Position numbers and translations under genes: made by a program. A DNA stretch of 64,000 nt. Source: Flavobacterium soyae (GTDB taxonomy: Bacteria > Bacteroidota > Bacteroidia > Flavobacteriales > Flavobacteriaceae). How positions within the stretch are numbered: the first letter of the stretch is position 1; every line of letters begins with the position of its first letter. Positions 51,889-60,756 of the stretch are shown here, piece after piece. The stretch covers positions 1 to 64,000 of the forward strand of contig NZ_JAJQXA010000006.1 of assembly GCF_021245985.1 (NCBI RefSeq), in the 5' to 3' direction. The notes under the pieces were generated by a model. That model was not told where the DNA came from, searched no databases, and saw only the letters and a list, made by a program, of their open reading frames with translations.

Positions 51889-53151
51889 ATGATTACAAAG
51901 AAAGAACCAAAAGCGCAGCACATTGCCCCTAAAATAAGTCTGCAGCAAAATCAGCCTGAAAAACAGAAAAAATGGAAGGAATTATTTTCTGAATATTTTG
52001 AAAAAAATACAGGATTGGGGAGTCATTTTTTTGCTAATTCTTCGGTAAAACTACCTTTAGGATATGATAACGAAATGAATCGTTTGTGTTCTATTTTAAA
52101 TTACGCTTGTAAAGCAATTGTCCAGCATTATTTTAGAGACGAAAGAATTCGAAATTATTATCAGCTGGACAAAGACCTTGAAGCTTTATTAAAAAAAAGC
52201 AGCAGCGCAACATACAATCAGGGCTTTTACCGCCCTGATTTTTTATATGATACAAACAATCAGGCAAAAATTTGTGAGATAGGCGCCCGTTATCCGCTAA
52301 ACGGCTGGATGATTAGTTATTATCTAAAATTGATAAACGACGAAATAAGTGAAACTAAAGATGGATTAACTTTTAAAGATCCCGATTTAAAAAACCTGAT
52401 CGACGATTTATATTATCAATTTGCTCCAAATAAAAAACTGGCTCTTGTTCACGACGACGAAAAAGGAACCGAGATTTTTTATCTTCAAAAAGAATTAGCA
52501 AAATTGGGAGTTGAATTAATTTCGGTAAAACCTCAGGATTTAACCGTTTCAAACAATTCTATTTATGTAAATGGAGAACCCGTTTCGCAGTTTATATTAG
52601 AAATGGATCGGGAAGAACTAAAAAAAATAAAACCAGATGTACTTGATAAACTGATTGAGCAAAACTGCTATTTTAATGATATCAGGACTTTAATCTTAAT
52701 TCATGATAAAAGAGTTTTAGCCGTAATGTACGATGCCGATATAATGTATGATTATCTAAGCGAAGAAGATTACGATTTTTTAAAACAATATCTAATTCCA
52801 AGTTATGTAATTGTTGATCCCGCCGGCTGTGATGCTTTTATTGAAAACGATCAAAACCTGATTTTAAAATTAAATAGCGGCGGAAGAGGAATTGGAGCTT
52901 ACGTAAAAACTGATTGTACAGCTCAGGAATGGGATACCATTATTAGAGAAAACTGGAATAAATATCTAATTCAGCATTTTGTAGAACAAAAAGAATTTAA
53001 AGACCTCGAAAACAATCGTCAGATTCATTTAGTAGGAATGTTGCTGTGTAAAGACGACAAAAACTATGGTTCGGGTTTGTTTCGCGGTTCAGATGAATCA
53101 GTTGTAAACGTACATCAGGGCAGAGCTTTAATTTATCAATTAGCAGAGTAA
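51889..53151 (+). CDS. ATP-grasp-like enzyme
   Basis: A 420-aa protein. The N-terminal third has RPDFLYDTNNQAKICEIGARYPLNGW, which in ATP-grasp relatives is a substrate-side block, and the C-terminal third has LILKLNSGGRGIGAYV, YLIQHFVEQKEF and HLVGMLLCKDD, consistent with the nucleotide-binding lobes. The order resembles glutathionylspermidine-synthase-like circularly permuted ATP-grasps. It probably forms an amide bond with a carboxylate substrate. It follows the previous gene by 15 nt and precedes the glycosyltransferase gene by 5 nt. Confidence 0.62.
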   Translation: MITKKEPKAQHIAPKISLQQNQPEKQKKWKELFSEYFEKNTGLGSHFFANSSVKLPLGYDNEMNRLCSILNYACKAIVQHYFRDERIRNYYQLDKDLEALLKKSSSATYNQGFYRPDFLYDTNNQAKICEIGARYPLNGWMISYYLKLINDEISETKDGLTFKDPDLKNLIDDLYYQFAPNKKLALVHDDEKGTEIFYLQKELAKLGVELISVKPQDLTVSNNSIYVNGEPVSQFILEMDREELKKIKPDVLDKLIEQNCYFNDIRTLILIHDKRVLAVMYDADIMYDYLSEEDYDFLKQYLIPSYVIVDPAGCDAFIENDQNLILKLNSGGRGIGAYVKTDCTAQEWDTIIRENWNKYLIQHFVEQKEFKDLENNRQIHLVGMLLCKDDKNYGSGLFRGSDESVVNVHQGRALIYQLAE

Positions 53152-53156
53152 AAATC

Positions 53157-54071
53157 ATGAAACATACAGTTGTAATTCCTCTTTATAATAAAGAAGCGTT
53201 CATATACGATACGATTCGGTCGCTGGCTTTTCAGGAAAAAAAAGCTTCACAAATTATTATTGTAGATGATTTTAGTACAGATCAAAGTATGTTTTTGCTA
53301 AAAGATGCCTTGTCATTTTTTGCACCGCAGTTTTTACTAACAGATGTTGAGGTTATTGAATTAAAGGAAAATAAAGGCCCGGGTCATGCAAGAAATTTAG
53401 GGATGGAACTCGCAACGGGAGATCTTATCAGTTTTTTGGATGCCGATGATTGTTATACTTCTTCTTGTTTAAAAGAAGTCGGCTTAATTATGGAACAGGA
53501 AAACATAGATGTTCTCGTACTCGGAATTTTATTAATTCCGTCTGATTATTATCTGCCAAATATTCAATCCTTTAAAAAAGAAATGACTTCGCTCTCAAAT
53601 GAATTGTTTTTGATTCCTGATATATTACATACCATCAGTTCTCCGGATTTTATTATGGGAGTTGGCAGTAATGTGGTAATCAGAAAAAAGCATTTAGAAA
53701 ATATTCGCTACGAAACAAATGTATCCTTAAACGAAGGAATTGATTTTTGGTATCGTGTTCTAAAAAGTTTAAAAAATGAATCCAGAGCGGCATTACTAAA
53801 CAAAGTCTGCATCGAAGTAAGAGAGGTTGAGGGCAGTTTGTCGAGAATTAAATATTCTAATTGGAAAGAATTAAAAACTCCCGTTACAATAGAAAGATAT
53901 CATAAAAGTAAAGATAAATACGACCAGCAGCTCATGGGCATGTTATCACAGCGATGGCTGGAACACGCCATGGAACGATTACCATCCTTGTACCAAAAAA
54001 TGTTATTCCTTATAAACCATTCTAAAAGCTTAATCAGGAATTGGTATTATTTCAAAAAAAGAGCAAATTAA
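53157..54071 (+). CDS. family 2 glycosyltransferase of the cluster
   Basis: A 304-aa GT-A protein. HTVVIPLYNKEAFIYDTIRSLAFQ begins the nucleotide site, IIIVDDFSTDQS follows, and FLDADDC is the DxD-type metal motif. The C-terminus is basic (IRNWYYFKKRAN). It transfers a sugar, in a context that suggests a decorated peptide or lipid. It is 5 nt from the ATP-grasp gene. Confidence 0.88.
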   Translation: MKHTVVIPLYNKEAFIYDTIRSLAFQEKKASQIIIVDDFSTDQSMFLLKDALSFFAPQFLLTDVEVIELKENKGPGHARNLGMELATGDLISFLDADDCYTSSCLKEVGLIMEQENIDVLVLGILLIPSDYYLPNIQSFKKEMTSLSNELFLIPDILHTISSPDFIMGVGSNVVIRKKHLENIRYETNVSLNEGIDFWYRVLKSLKNESRAALLNKVCIEVREVEGSLSRIKYSNWKELKTPVTIERYHKSKDKYDQQLMGMLSQRWLEHAMERLPSLYQKMLFLINHSKSLIRNWYYFKKRAN

Positions 54072-54081
54072 TTTAAAAATT

Positions 54082-55269
54082 ATGCACCCAGATATTTCAA
54101 AAACAGACAAGTTAGAATTGCAGGATTATTTTGAATTAGCAAAAAAGAATCCCTTATACATTGAGTTCTATAAGAAAAATGATTACGCAGATAAAGCTCC
54201 GGTACTCAGTAAAAAAGAATTGATGCCAATTTTAAAAAACAACTTTAAGCTGCACAAAGAAAAGACAGGAGTTTATTTGGTGCGATCAGGAGGAAGTACT
54301 CAAAATCCTTTGGTTTTTCCGGTAGACATACAAGAAAATCAAAACCAGCGTCTTGCAATGGCAAAGGAATTAACAGAAAATAATTTTTTTACTTCCAAAA
54401 CAATCGCTTTAAATATTTTTGGATATTCAGACATGTATCGCACAGCCGCCATAATGGATGATATTCTAGAAAAATGCCAGGCAACAACATTAGCACTCAG
54501 TGCGCACGCCAGTTATAAAGATATGGAACAAGCCGCGGCTTATTTCAAACCGGATTTTATACTGGGAACGCCTTCTAAATTATTATGCTTTGCACAGTTT
54601 TTACAAGAGAAAAATCAAAAACTGCAAATACAAAATTTGTTATATGCAGGGGAGTTTTTAAGACCTGAAATACAAAAACTTTTGCAAAAAGTATTTGGGA
54701 TTAAACAAATTTATTCCATGTACGGTTCTGCCGAAACTGGAATTTGGGCGTTGTCGGATTTTACTCAAAACCCTTCTTTGTTTTCAGTTATTGAAGGAAT
54801 TATAATCGAAATCATTAATCCGGATAATGACGGATATGGAACAATTGCCGTTACCAATACTTTCCGAAAAAGATTTCCTGTTTTTCGGTATGCTATTGGC
54901 GATTTAGGGCGATGGGTTAATTTAGACGGAAAAGCTTTTCTGGAATTAAAATCAAGAGAAACCAAATCTTTTATACTTTCTGAACAGCACTATGATTTAG
55001 ATGAATTTAATTTCCTTACGAGTTCCGCCACAGCTTTTCAGATTCAATTATCCAGTAAAGATTTTAAAGAAGTCGTTAAAATGCTGCTTGTACAAAATGT
55101 TCCCCAAAACCAAAAACTGAATTTTACTGCAGAAAAATGTGAAGCACTAAAAAAGCTGTTAGGTTACGATGAACTTTTTATGGAGGTTGAGGTTTTACTG
55201 GTTACAGCTGCTGATTTATATACGGATCCCAATACAACCAAAACACCTCAATTATTAGATTTGAGATGA
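54082..55269 (+). CDS. adenylating enzyme of the phenylacetate-CoA ligase (PaaK) type
   Basis: A 395-aa protein. LVRSGGSTQNPLVFP is the phosphate-binding P-loop-like motif, YSMYGSAETGIWA is the adenylate motif, and FRYAIGDLGRWV is the hinge-side Gly-Asp motif. It is shorter than AMP-dependent CoA ligases of 430 residues or more. It would activate a carboxylic acid as adenylate, with ligation to CoA, a carrier protein or a peptide amine. Last gene of the cluster on this strand; it converges with the sanA-like gene with 17 bp between. Confidence 0.8.
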   Translation: MHPDISKTDKLELQDYFELAKKNPLYIEFYKKNDYADKAPVLSKKELMPILKNNFKLHKEKTGVYLVRSGGSTQNPLVFPVDIQENQNQRLAMAKELTENNFFTSKTIALNIFGYSDMYRTAAIMDDILEKCQATTLALSAHASYKDMEQAAAYFKPDFILGTPSKLLCFAQFLQEKNQKLQIQNLLYAGEFLRPEIQKLLQKVFGIKQIYSMYGSAETGIWALSDFTQNPSLFSVIEGIIIEIINPDNDGYGTIAVTNTFRKRFPVFRYAIGDLGRWVNLDGKAFLELKSRETKSFILSEQHYDLDEFNFLTSSATAFQIQLSSKDFKEVVKMLLVQNVPQNQKLNFTAEKCEALKKLLGYDELFMEVEVLLVTAADLYTDPNTTKTPQLLDLR

Positions 55270-55285
55270 TAAAACTAAAAAGATT

Positions 55286-55945
55286 TTATCGTTTATCTTC
55301 TTTAGAATAATTAGAAACATCATTTATATTAATTTCATTTCCTAAAAAACGAGGTTCACGATTTCTCAAAACATCAAAAAAAGATTTAAAAATCGAACCA
55401 TACTCCCTAAAAGTTACATATTTGTAACCAAGATATTCTCCATTGTTTGCAGAGTATCCCACCGATTTTACACCAAGTTTATTGCCAATATAAATCGCTC
55501 TGTTTAAATGATATTCCTGAGAAATTAAGGTTGCTTTTTTAATCTTGAAAATATGTTTTGCACGATACATAGTAGAGTAGGTGTCAAATCCGGCATAATC
55601 AACAAAGATTTTTGCAGTGTCAACTCCGTGATTAAAACAGTAGTTTTTCATAACCGTTAATTCATCATACTCATCGCGGCCATTATCTCCCGAAAGTAAA
55701 ATTTTATTGATACGTTTCATCTTGTACAATAAAATCCCGGCATCAAGACGATCCTTTAAATATTTACTTGGCTGATTCCCATTAATTCCCGCACCAAAAA
55801 TAATTCCCACATCATTTTTCGGAAATTTTTTAACCGAATAATAAATCTTGTTTTTAGTAGAAGATTTTACGTAATAGTTTATAGAAACAATAGCAATCAA
55901 TCCAATAATTGCAATATAAAGAGCTATTCTAAAATATTTTTTCAC
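55286..55945 (-). CDS. SanA/YdcF-like protein (DUF218)
   Basis: A 219-aa inner-membrane protein with an N-terminal helix (about 7-26) and a DUF218 domain: VGIIFGAGINGNQPSKYLKDRLDAG, ILLSGDNGRDEYDE, and SQEYHLNRAIYIGNKLG. SanA is involved in envelope barrier function. The gene is intact. A decayed copy of its 3' end lies at 46513-46605, on the same strand. Confidence 0.9.
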   Translation of the reverse strand: MKKYFRIALYIAIIGLIAIVSINYYVKSSTKNKIYYSVKKFPKNDVGIIFGAGINGNQPSKYLKDRLDAGILLYKMKRINKILLSGDNGRDEYDELTVMKNYCFNHGVDTAKIFVDYAGFDTYSTMYRAKHIFKIKKATLISQEYHLNRAIYIGNKLGVKSVGYSANNGEYLGYKYVTFREYGSIFKSFFDVLRNREPRFLGNEININDVSNYSKEDKR

Positions 55946-56015
55946 GGCTTGTATTTGTAAGATTAAGATTTAAAAATACGAAGATAACTAAAATTATTTC
56001 TAAGAGAAATCAAAT

Positions 56016-56045
56016 AAAAAAACCGAAGTTGAAATACTTCGGTTT
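56016..56045 (-). terminator. terminator of the M3 peptidase gene
   Basis: AAACCGAAGT (56020-56029) and ACTTCGGTTT (56036-56045), with an A tract on the left that is the U tract on the minus strand. It lies 62 bp after the stop of the M3 peptidase gene. Confidence 0.82.
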
Positions 56046-56106
56046 AATCTAAAATTTATTAGAGTTTGAGATCAAAAATCTACAATCTAAAATCAAAAAT
56101 CTGCAA

Positions 56107-58134
56107 TTATAAAAGTCCTGCTCTTTTTAATAAAGCTTCAGGTTTAGGTTCTTGTCCTCTAAAACGTTTGTATAAAGTCATCGGATGTTCTGTTCCTCCT
56201 TTTGAAAGCACATTATCTTTGAATTTTTTCGCAATTTCTTCATTAAAGATTCCATTTTCGTGAAAATATTCAAAAGCATCAGCATCTAAAACTTCAGCCC
56301 ATTTGTAGCTGTAATATCCAGAAGAATATCCGCCTTGAAAAATATGAGAGAAAGCCGTGCTCATTGCATTTTCTTTTACATCAGGATACAATTGTGTATT
56401 GGCAAACTGCTCCGTTTCAAAAGCTTTTAAATCTGTAATATTTGTTGGATCTTGCCCATGCCAAGCCATATCTAATAATCCAAAACTTAACTGACGCAAT
56501 GTTGCCAAACCTTCCTGGAAACTTGCACTTTCTTTAATTTTCTGCACATATTCAATCGGAATAATTTCTCCTGTTTCATAATGATTTGCAAATAATGCCA
56601 AAGCTTCTGGTTCGTAACACCAGTTTTCCATAATCTGACTTGGCAATTCTACGAAATCCCAATAAACAGAAGTTCCAGATAAACTTGGATAAACCGTATT
56701 TGCTAACATTCCGTGTAAACCGTGTCCAAATTCGTGGAATAAAGTTGTTACTTCATTAAAAGTCAATAAAGACGGTTTTGTTTCTGTTGGCTTTGTAAAA
56801 TTACAAACGTTAGAAATATGCGGTCTTTCGTTTACGCCGTCTTTTACATATTGCGATTTGAATGAAGTCATCCACGCGCCGTTTCTTTTTCCTTTTCTTG
56901 GGAAGAAATCAGCATAGAAAATCGAAACCAAATTGTTTTCGGCATCTCTTACTTCATAAGTCGTAACTTCTTCATGATATTTATCGATATCAAAAACCTC
57001 GGTAAAAGTTAAACCGTATAATTTTTTGGCAACAGTAAAGGCGCCATCCAAAACTTTTTCTAATTGAAAATAAGGTTTCAGTTTTTCATCATCTAAATTA
57101 AAAAGCTGCTGTTTTAATTTTTCAGAATAATAAGCACCGTCCCATTTTTCTAATTGTTCAATTCCGTCTAATTCTTTTGCGAAAGCAGTTAATTCTGCAA
57201 ATTCTTTTTGAGCAGCCGGTTTTGCTTTTGCCAGTAAATCATTCAAAAAAGAAAAAACTTTCTCTGGACTTTCGGCCATTCTTTCTTCCAGAACAAAATG
57301 TGCGTGCGTTTTATAACCTAATAAATTAGCTCTTTCAAAACGAAGTTTAGCAATTTTTAAAACATTTTCCTGATTGTCGAATTCATTATTTTGAAATGCT
57401 TTCGCTCCAAAAGCAATTGCCATTTTTTTACGTAATTCACGATTGTCAGCATAAGTCAAAAACGGAACATAACTTGGATGATCTAAAGTGAAAACCCAGC
57501 CTTCTTTTTCCTGATTTTTAGCTAATAATCTTGCGGCTTCGATTGTGCCTTCAGGCAAACCAGATAAATCCTTTTCATCAGTTAAATGCAATTCGAAGTT
57601 GTTGGTTTCTGCCAAAACATTTTCGCCAAACTGTAAACTCAATTTCGATAATTCTTTGTCGATTTCTCTTAATTGATTTTTCTTGTCTTCTGGCAAATTC
57701 GCTCCATTTCTGGAGAAGCTTTTGTATTTTTTATCTAATAAAGTTGTTTGTTCAGGATTTAAACCTAAACTTTCTTTTTGATCGTAAACCGCTTTTACTT
57801 TTGCAAATAAATCAGCATTCAAACGAATGTCGTTTCCAAATTCTGAAAGTAAAGGCGAAACTTCCTGAGCAATTTTCTGCATTTCGTCATTCGTTTCTGC
57901 CGAATTCAAATTGAAGAAAATACTAGAAAGGCGATCTAGAATATCACCAGAAAAATCCATCGCTACAATTGTGTTTTCAAAAGTCGGCGCATCCGGATTA
58001 TTTACAATTGCATCAATTTCGGCTTTAGCCAAAGCAATTCCTTCATTGAAAGCAGGAACATAATCTTCGATTTTAATTTGCGAAAATGGTGCGGTGTTAT
58101 GTTTGGTATTGAAATATTGGGTTAAGATACTCAT
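56107..58134 (-). CDS. M3-family metallopeptidase (oligopeptidase/Dcp-like)
   Basis: A 675-aa cytosolic peptidase with the zinc motif HEFGHGLHG (HExxH) at about residues 465-473 and a downstream Glu (ENWCYEPEAL). The N-terminal helical part and the C-terminal FQGGYSSGYYSYKWAEVL are normal for the family. It hydrolyses short peptides (oligopeptidase A or dipeptidyl carboxypeptidase). Length normal. Confidence 0.95.
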   Translation of the reverse strand: MSILTQYFNTKHNTAPFSQIKIEDYVPAFNEGIALAKAEIDAIVNNPDAPTFENTIVAMDFSGDILDRLSSIFFNLNSAETNDEMQKIAQEVSPLLSEFGNDIRLNADLFAKVKAVYDQKESLGLNPEQTTLLDKKYKSFSRNGANLPEDKKNQLREIDKELSKLSLQFGENVLAETNNFELHLTDEKDLSGLPEGTIEAARLLAKNQEKEGWVFTLDHPSYVPFLTYADNRELRKKMAIAFGAKAFQNNEFDNQENVLKIAKLRFERANLLGYKTHAHFVLEERMAESPEKVFSFLNDLLAKAKPAAQKEFAELTAFAKELDGIEQLEKWDGAYYSEKLKQQLFNLDDEKLKPYFQLEKVLDGAFTVAKKLYGLTFTEVFDIDKYHEEVTTYEVRDAENNLVSIFYADFFPRKGKRNGAWMTSFKSQYVKDGVNERPHISNVCNFTKPTETKPSLLTFNEVTTLFHEFGHGLHGMLANTVYPSLSGTSVYWDFVELPSQIMENWCYEPEALALFANHYETGEIIPIEYVQKIKESASFQEGLATLRQLSFGLLDMAWHGQDPTNITDLKAFETEQFANTQLYPDVKENAMSTAFSHIFQGGYSSGYYSYKWAEVLDADAFEYFHENGIFNEEIAKKFKDNVLSKGGTEHPMTLYKRFRGQEPKPEALLKRAGLL

Positions 58135-58149
58135 ATTGCATTTTTTTAT

Positions 58150-58241
58150 CCTGCAAGGTTTTCAAAACCTTGTAGGTATTTTTGAAGTATTATTTTTTGA
58201 TTGTGATAATCAGACCTACAAGGTTTTGGAAACCTTGCAGG
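58150..58241. repeat. inverted repeat with 28-bp arms
   Basis: CCTGCAAGGTTTTCAAAACC... (58150-58177) is complementary to 58214-58241 with one mismatch; each arm is itself palindromic. It lies between the M3 peptidase and purE genes. Confidence 0.85.
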
Positions 58242-58252
58242 AATCAGAAAGC

Positions 58253-58738
58253 TTATTTCTTTAAACCTTCAGCAGCTTTATTAACTGCAGCTTTTAATTC
58301 TTCTTTATAAGAAATAATAGTATCTAAAACTTTTTTATCGTGACTTCCGATGATTTGTGCTGCTAAAATTCCGGCATTTTTTGCACCATTTAAAGCCACA
58401 GTTGCAACAGGAACTCCGCCCGGCATTTGCAGAATCGATAATACCGAATCCCAGCCATCAATAGAATTGCTTGATTTTACAGGAACTCCAATTACAGGAA
58501 GCGGAGACATTGAAGCCACCATTCCAGGTAAATGCGCCGCACCGCCCGCACCGGCAATAATTACCGAAATCCCGCGGGTATGTGCATTTTTACTGAAATC
58601 GAATAATTTTTCCGGCGTTCTGTGTGCCGAAACGATATCTACTTCAACTTCTACATTAAATTGTTTTAATATGTCGATTGCATCCTGCATAACTGGCATG
58701 TCTGAGATGCTTCCCATTATAATAGCTACTTTGCTCAT
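58253..58738 (-). CDS. purE: N5-carboxyaminoimidazole ribonucleotide mutase
   Basis: A 161-aa class I PurE. The motif IMGSISDMPVMQDAIDIL at the start and VSAHRTPEKLFDF (catalytic His) and AGAGGAAHLPGMVASMSPLPVIGVPV are complete. It converts N5-CAIR to CAIR in purine synthesis. Its usual partner purK is 2 kb upstream, separated by a two-gene insertion. Confidence 0.96.
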   Translation of the reverse strand: MSKVAIIMGSISDMPVMQDAIDILKQFNVEVEVDIVSAHRTPEKLFDFSKNAHTRGISVIIAGAGGAAHLPGMVASMSPLPVIGVPVKSSNSIDGWDSVLSILQMPGGVPVATVALNGAKNAGILAAQIIGSHDKKVLDTIISYKEELKAAVNKAAEGLKK

Positions 58739-58812
58739 GTGTTTATTTTTGTTTGTTTTGTTTCAGGTTTAAAGTTTCAAGTTGTTGGAAACTGAAAACA
58801 GAGACTGATTTT

Positions 58813-59436
58813 TTATTTTAGTTCTGGAATCATATTCCAAATATCAATTTTGAATTCTTCTTGAATTGCTCTTAGATATGATATTTGCGTTATATCGTCT
58901 TCAATAAGTGTAGAAAAAAAGTCTTCTGGTGAAACTCCAAAAATCTCTATTTCTTTTCTTTTTCTAATGATGAAATTACGTCTCTGTTCAATTTTTTCAG
59001 GTATGTTTAATTCTAAAAAATCTATTAAGTTTTTAACTTTTACCTCTGAACTTTCTTCAAATCGATATTGGCCAACTATATATTTTAGTTTTTCTTCAAA
59101 ATCATTTTCACAGGGCTGTAAAATATCATCAAAAGAGATGTTGTTTTTCTTGAATTCTAATTCTTTTTGTCTTTTTCGAAAATTAACCTTGTTTTTAACT
59201 TTAAACCAATTTGAATATGAATCATCATCTGAGCATTTTAAATCTGGATTAAAATGTTCAATGTCATTAGCGTCACTGATTGGATCAATAAATTCTTCTG
59301 AATAGGCACAGAAACTTTTTTGTTCTTTTAGAAGAATAGAACCCAATACACTATTATTGGCTCCCTTTTTACAATTGTATTGTAAAATATCAGTAATGAT
59401 TTTAGAATTATTGTAGTCTTTCTTGATTTTTTTCAT
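58813..59436 (-). CDS. HNH-type nuclease, PtuB-like (Septu-type defence)
   Basis: A 207-aa protein. The HNH region is CAYSEEFI (Cys43; the second Cys of CxxC is Ser46), DIEHFNP (His61), and NWFKVKNKVN. The remaining two thirds are helical. Such single-HNH proteins pair with AAA ATPases in Septu systems, where they are thought to degrade DNA when the ATPase releases them during phage infection. The gene overlaps the ATPase gene by 29 bp. Confidence 0.72.
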   Translation of the reverse strand: MKKIKKDYNNSKIITDILQYNCKKGANNSVLGSILLKEQKSFCAYSEEFIDPISDANDIEHFNPDLKCSDDDSYSNWFKVKNKVNFRKRQKELEFKKNNISFDDILQPCENDFEEKLKYIVGQYRFEESSEVKVKNLIDFLELNIPEKIEQRRNFIIRKRKEIEIFGVSPEDFFSTLIEDDITQISYLRAIQEEFKIDIWNMIPELK

Positions 59437-60682
59437 CTAAAATAAAATTGTACTGATTGCCTAATTTAGAAGCTTCCAAAAGATATTTTTTCTTTAACTC
59501 TTTATTGCTTTCGGATTTTACTTTATCTAATAATTCTAGATATTCTTTAAACTTTTCTTGTACATCATCATTATAATAGTTTACACCAAAATCATTAAAA
59601 AGCATATCATTTGGATCATCACCAATAGGAGAAATACCTCTACGAACAGCTACTTTACCTTCATTGTCGAAATACAAAATAAACCGTTCGTCTGGTTCAA
59701 AAGAAGCAGCGATAAAAGGAGAATGTGTAGCAACAATAAACTGTGCTTCTGGAGCAAGATTTTTATAATAATCCATTAATTCCATTTGTATATCTGGATA
59801 TAATGATCGTTCAGGCTCGTCAATTAAAATTATTGAATCTTCTGTGCTGAATTTATATAATGGCAACAATAAGGATATTAAAAGCTTAGTCCCCGTGCTG
59901 AGGGAGTTTACAGGGACAAAGTTATCACTGTTAGAATTCTTAATTTTTAAAAATGATAATGTATTGTTTATGTCTACTTCTAAGTTTAGTTTTTTTAGAA
60001 CAATATTTAATTTTGTGGCAAACTCTAAGTTTGGATTTGGATTTTCGGTCATCCATTGATTAAGATCAGAAAGAAATTTATTTTGATCAGAAGAATTACT
60101 TAAGAAATCTGAGGCTTTTTTTAGAATACTTTCTTGATACTCTACAAAGTCATTTGCAATATATCTATAGATTTCATTGTAGTTTTCATCTCCTAGTTTA
60201 AATTGATTATATTTCTTTAAAAAAAGATTTTTATCCTTGTTATTTAGGTTTTGAATTCCTTTAGGTTCGAGAAAATTAATTATTTTGCTGATATTTAATT
60301 CTGAAGGGAAAAAGATTTTTTTTGTCAAATCATTTGTGTCCAGTTTTTTGTCAACGAAATAATTGATTAATATTTCTTTGTTTTTAATGCAAAATTCCTT
60401 TCGATCATCATTGAATATTACGCATAACGACGCTTTAAGTTTTTCCAATGAAGAAACATGTTGAAATTCTACAGGATAATCAATGTATGAATTATTATGA
60501 GTTTTTATATCAATTAATTCTAATAAACTAGTTTTCCCAGTAGCACTTTGTCCAATAAAACATATTTTTTCTAAAGGTTTTCCTCTTTTTTCTTCAATAT
60601 GAAAATCTTTTGGATATGTAAAATCAAAACCTAGATTTTCTAAATGTCTAAACTGATCGATATGTAATTTTGAAATTTTCAT
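59408..60682 (-). CDS. AAA ATPase, PtuA-like (Septu-type defence)
   Basis: A 424-aa ABC/SMC-like ATPase. Walker A is GQSATGKT (about 44-51), the signature-like motif LSTGTKLLISL, Walker B LIDEPERSLYP, and ATHSPF as switch His. It has a helical insertion between Walker A and B. This is the PtuA-type partner that senses phage and controls the nuclease. It is inserted with the HNH gene between purK and purE, both in the same direction. Confidence 0.75.
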   Translation of the reverse strand: MKISKLHIDQFRHLENLGFDFTYPKDFHIEEKRGKPLEKICFIGQSATGKTSLLELIDIKTHNNSYIDYPVEFQHVSSLEKLKASLCVIFNDDRKEFCIKNKEILINYFVDKKLDTNDLTKKIFFPSELNISKIINFLEPKGIQNLNNKDKNLFLKKYNQFKLGDENYNEIYRYIANDFVEYQESILKKASDFLSNSSDQNKFLSDLNQWMTENPNPNLEFATKLNIVLKKLNLEVDINNTLSFLKIKNSNSDNFVPVNSLSTGTKLLISLLLPLYKFSTEDSIILIDEPERSLYPDIQMELMDYYKNLAPEAQFIVATHSPFIAASFEPDERFILYFDNEGKVAVRRGISPIGDDPNDMLFNDFGVNYYNDDVQEKFKEYLELLDKVKSESNKELKKKYLLEASKLGNQYNFILDEKNQERLQ

Positions 60683-60756
60683 TTATTGAATTTTTACAAA
60701 GCTAATTAAAATATAGTTTTAAACTGAAAACTATGACTGCGACTAATCACTAATTA

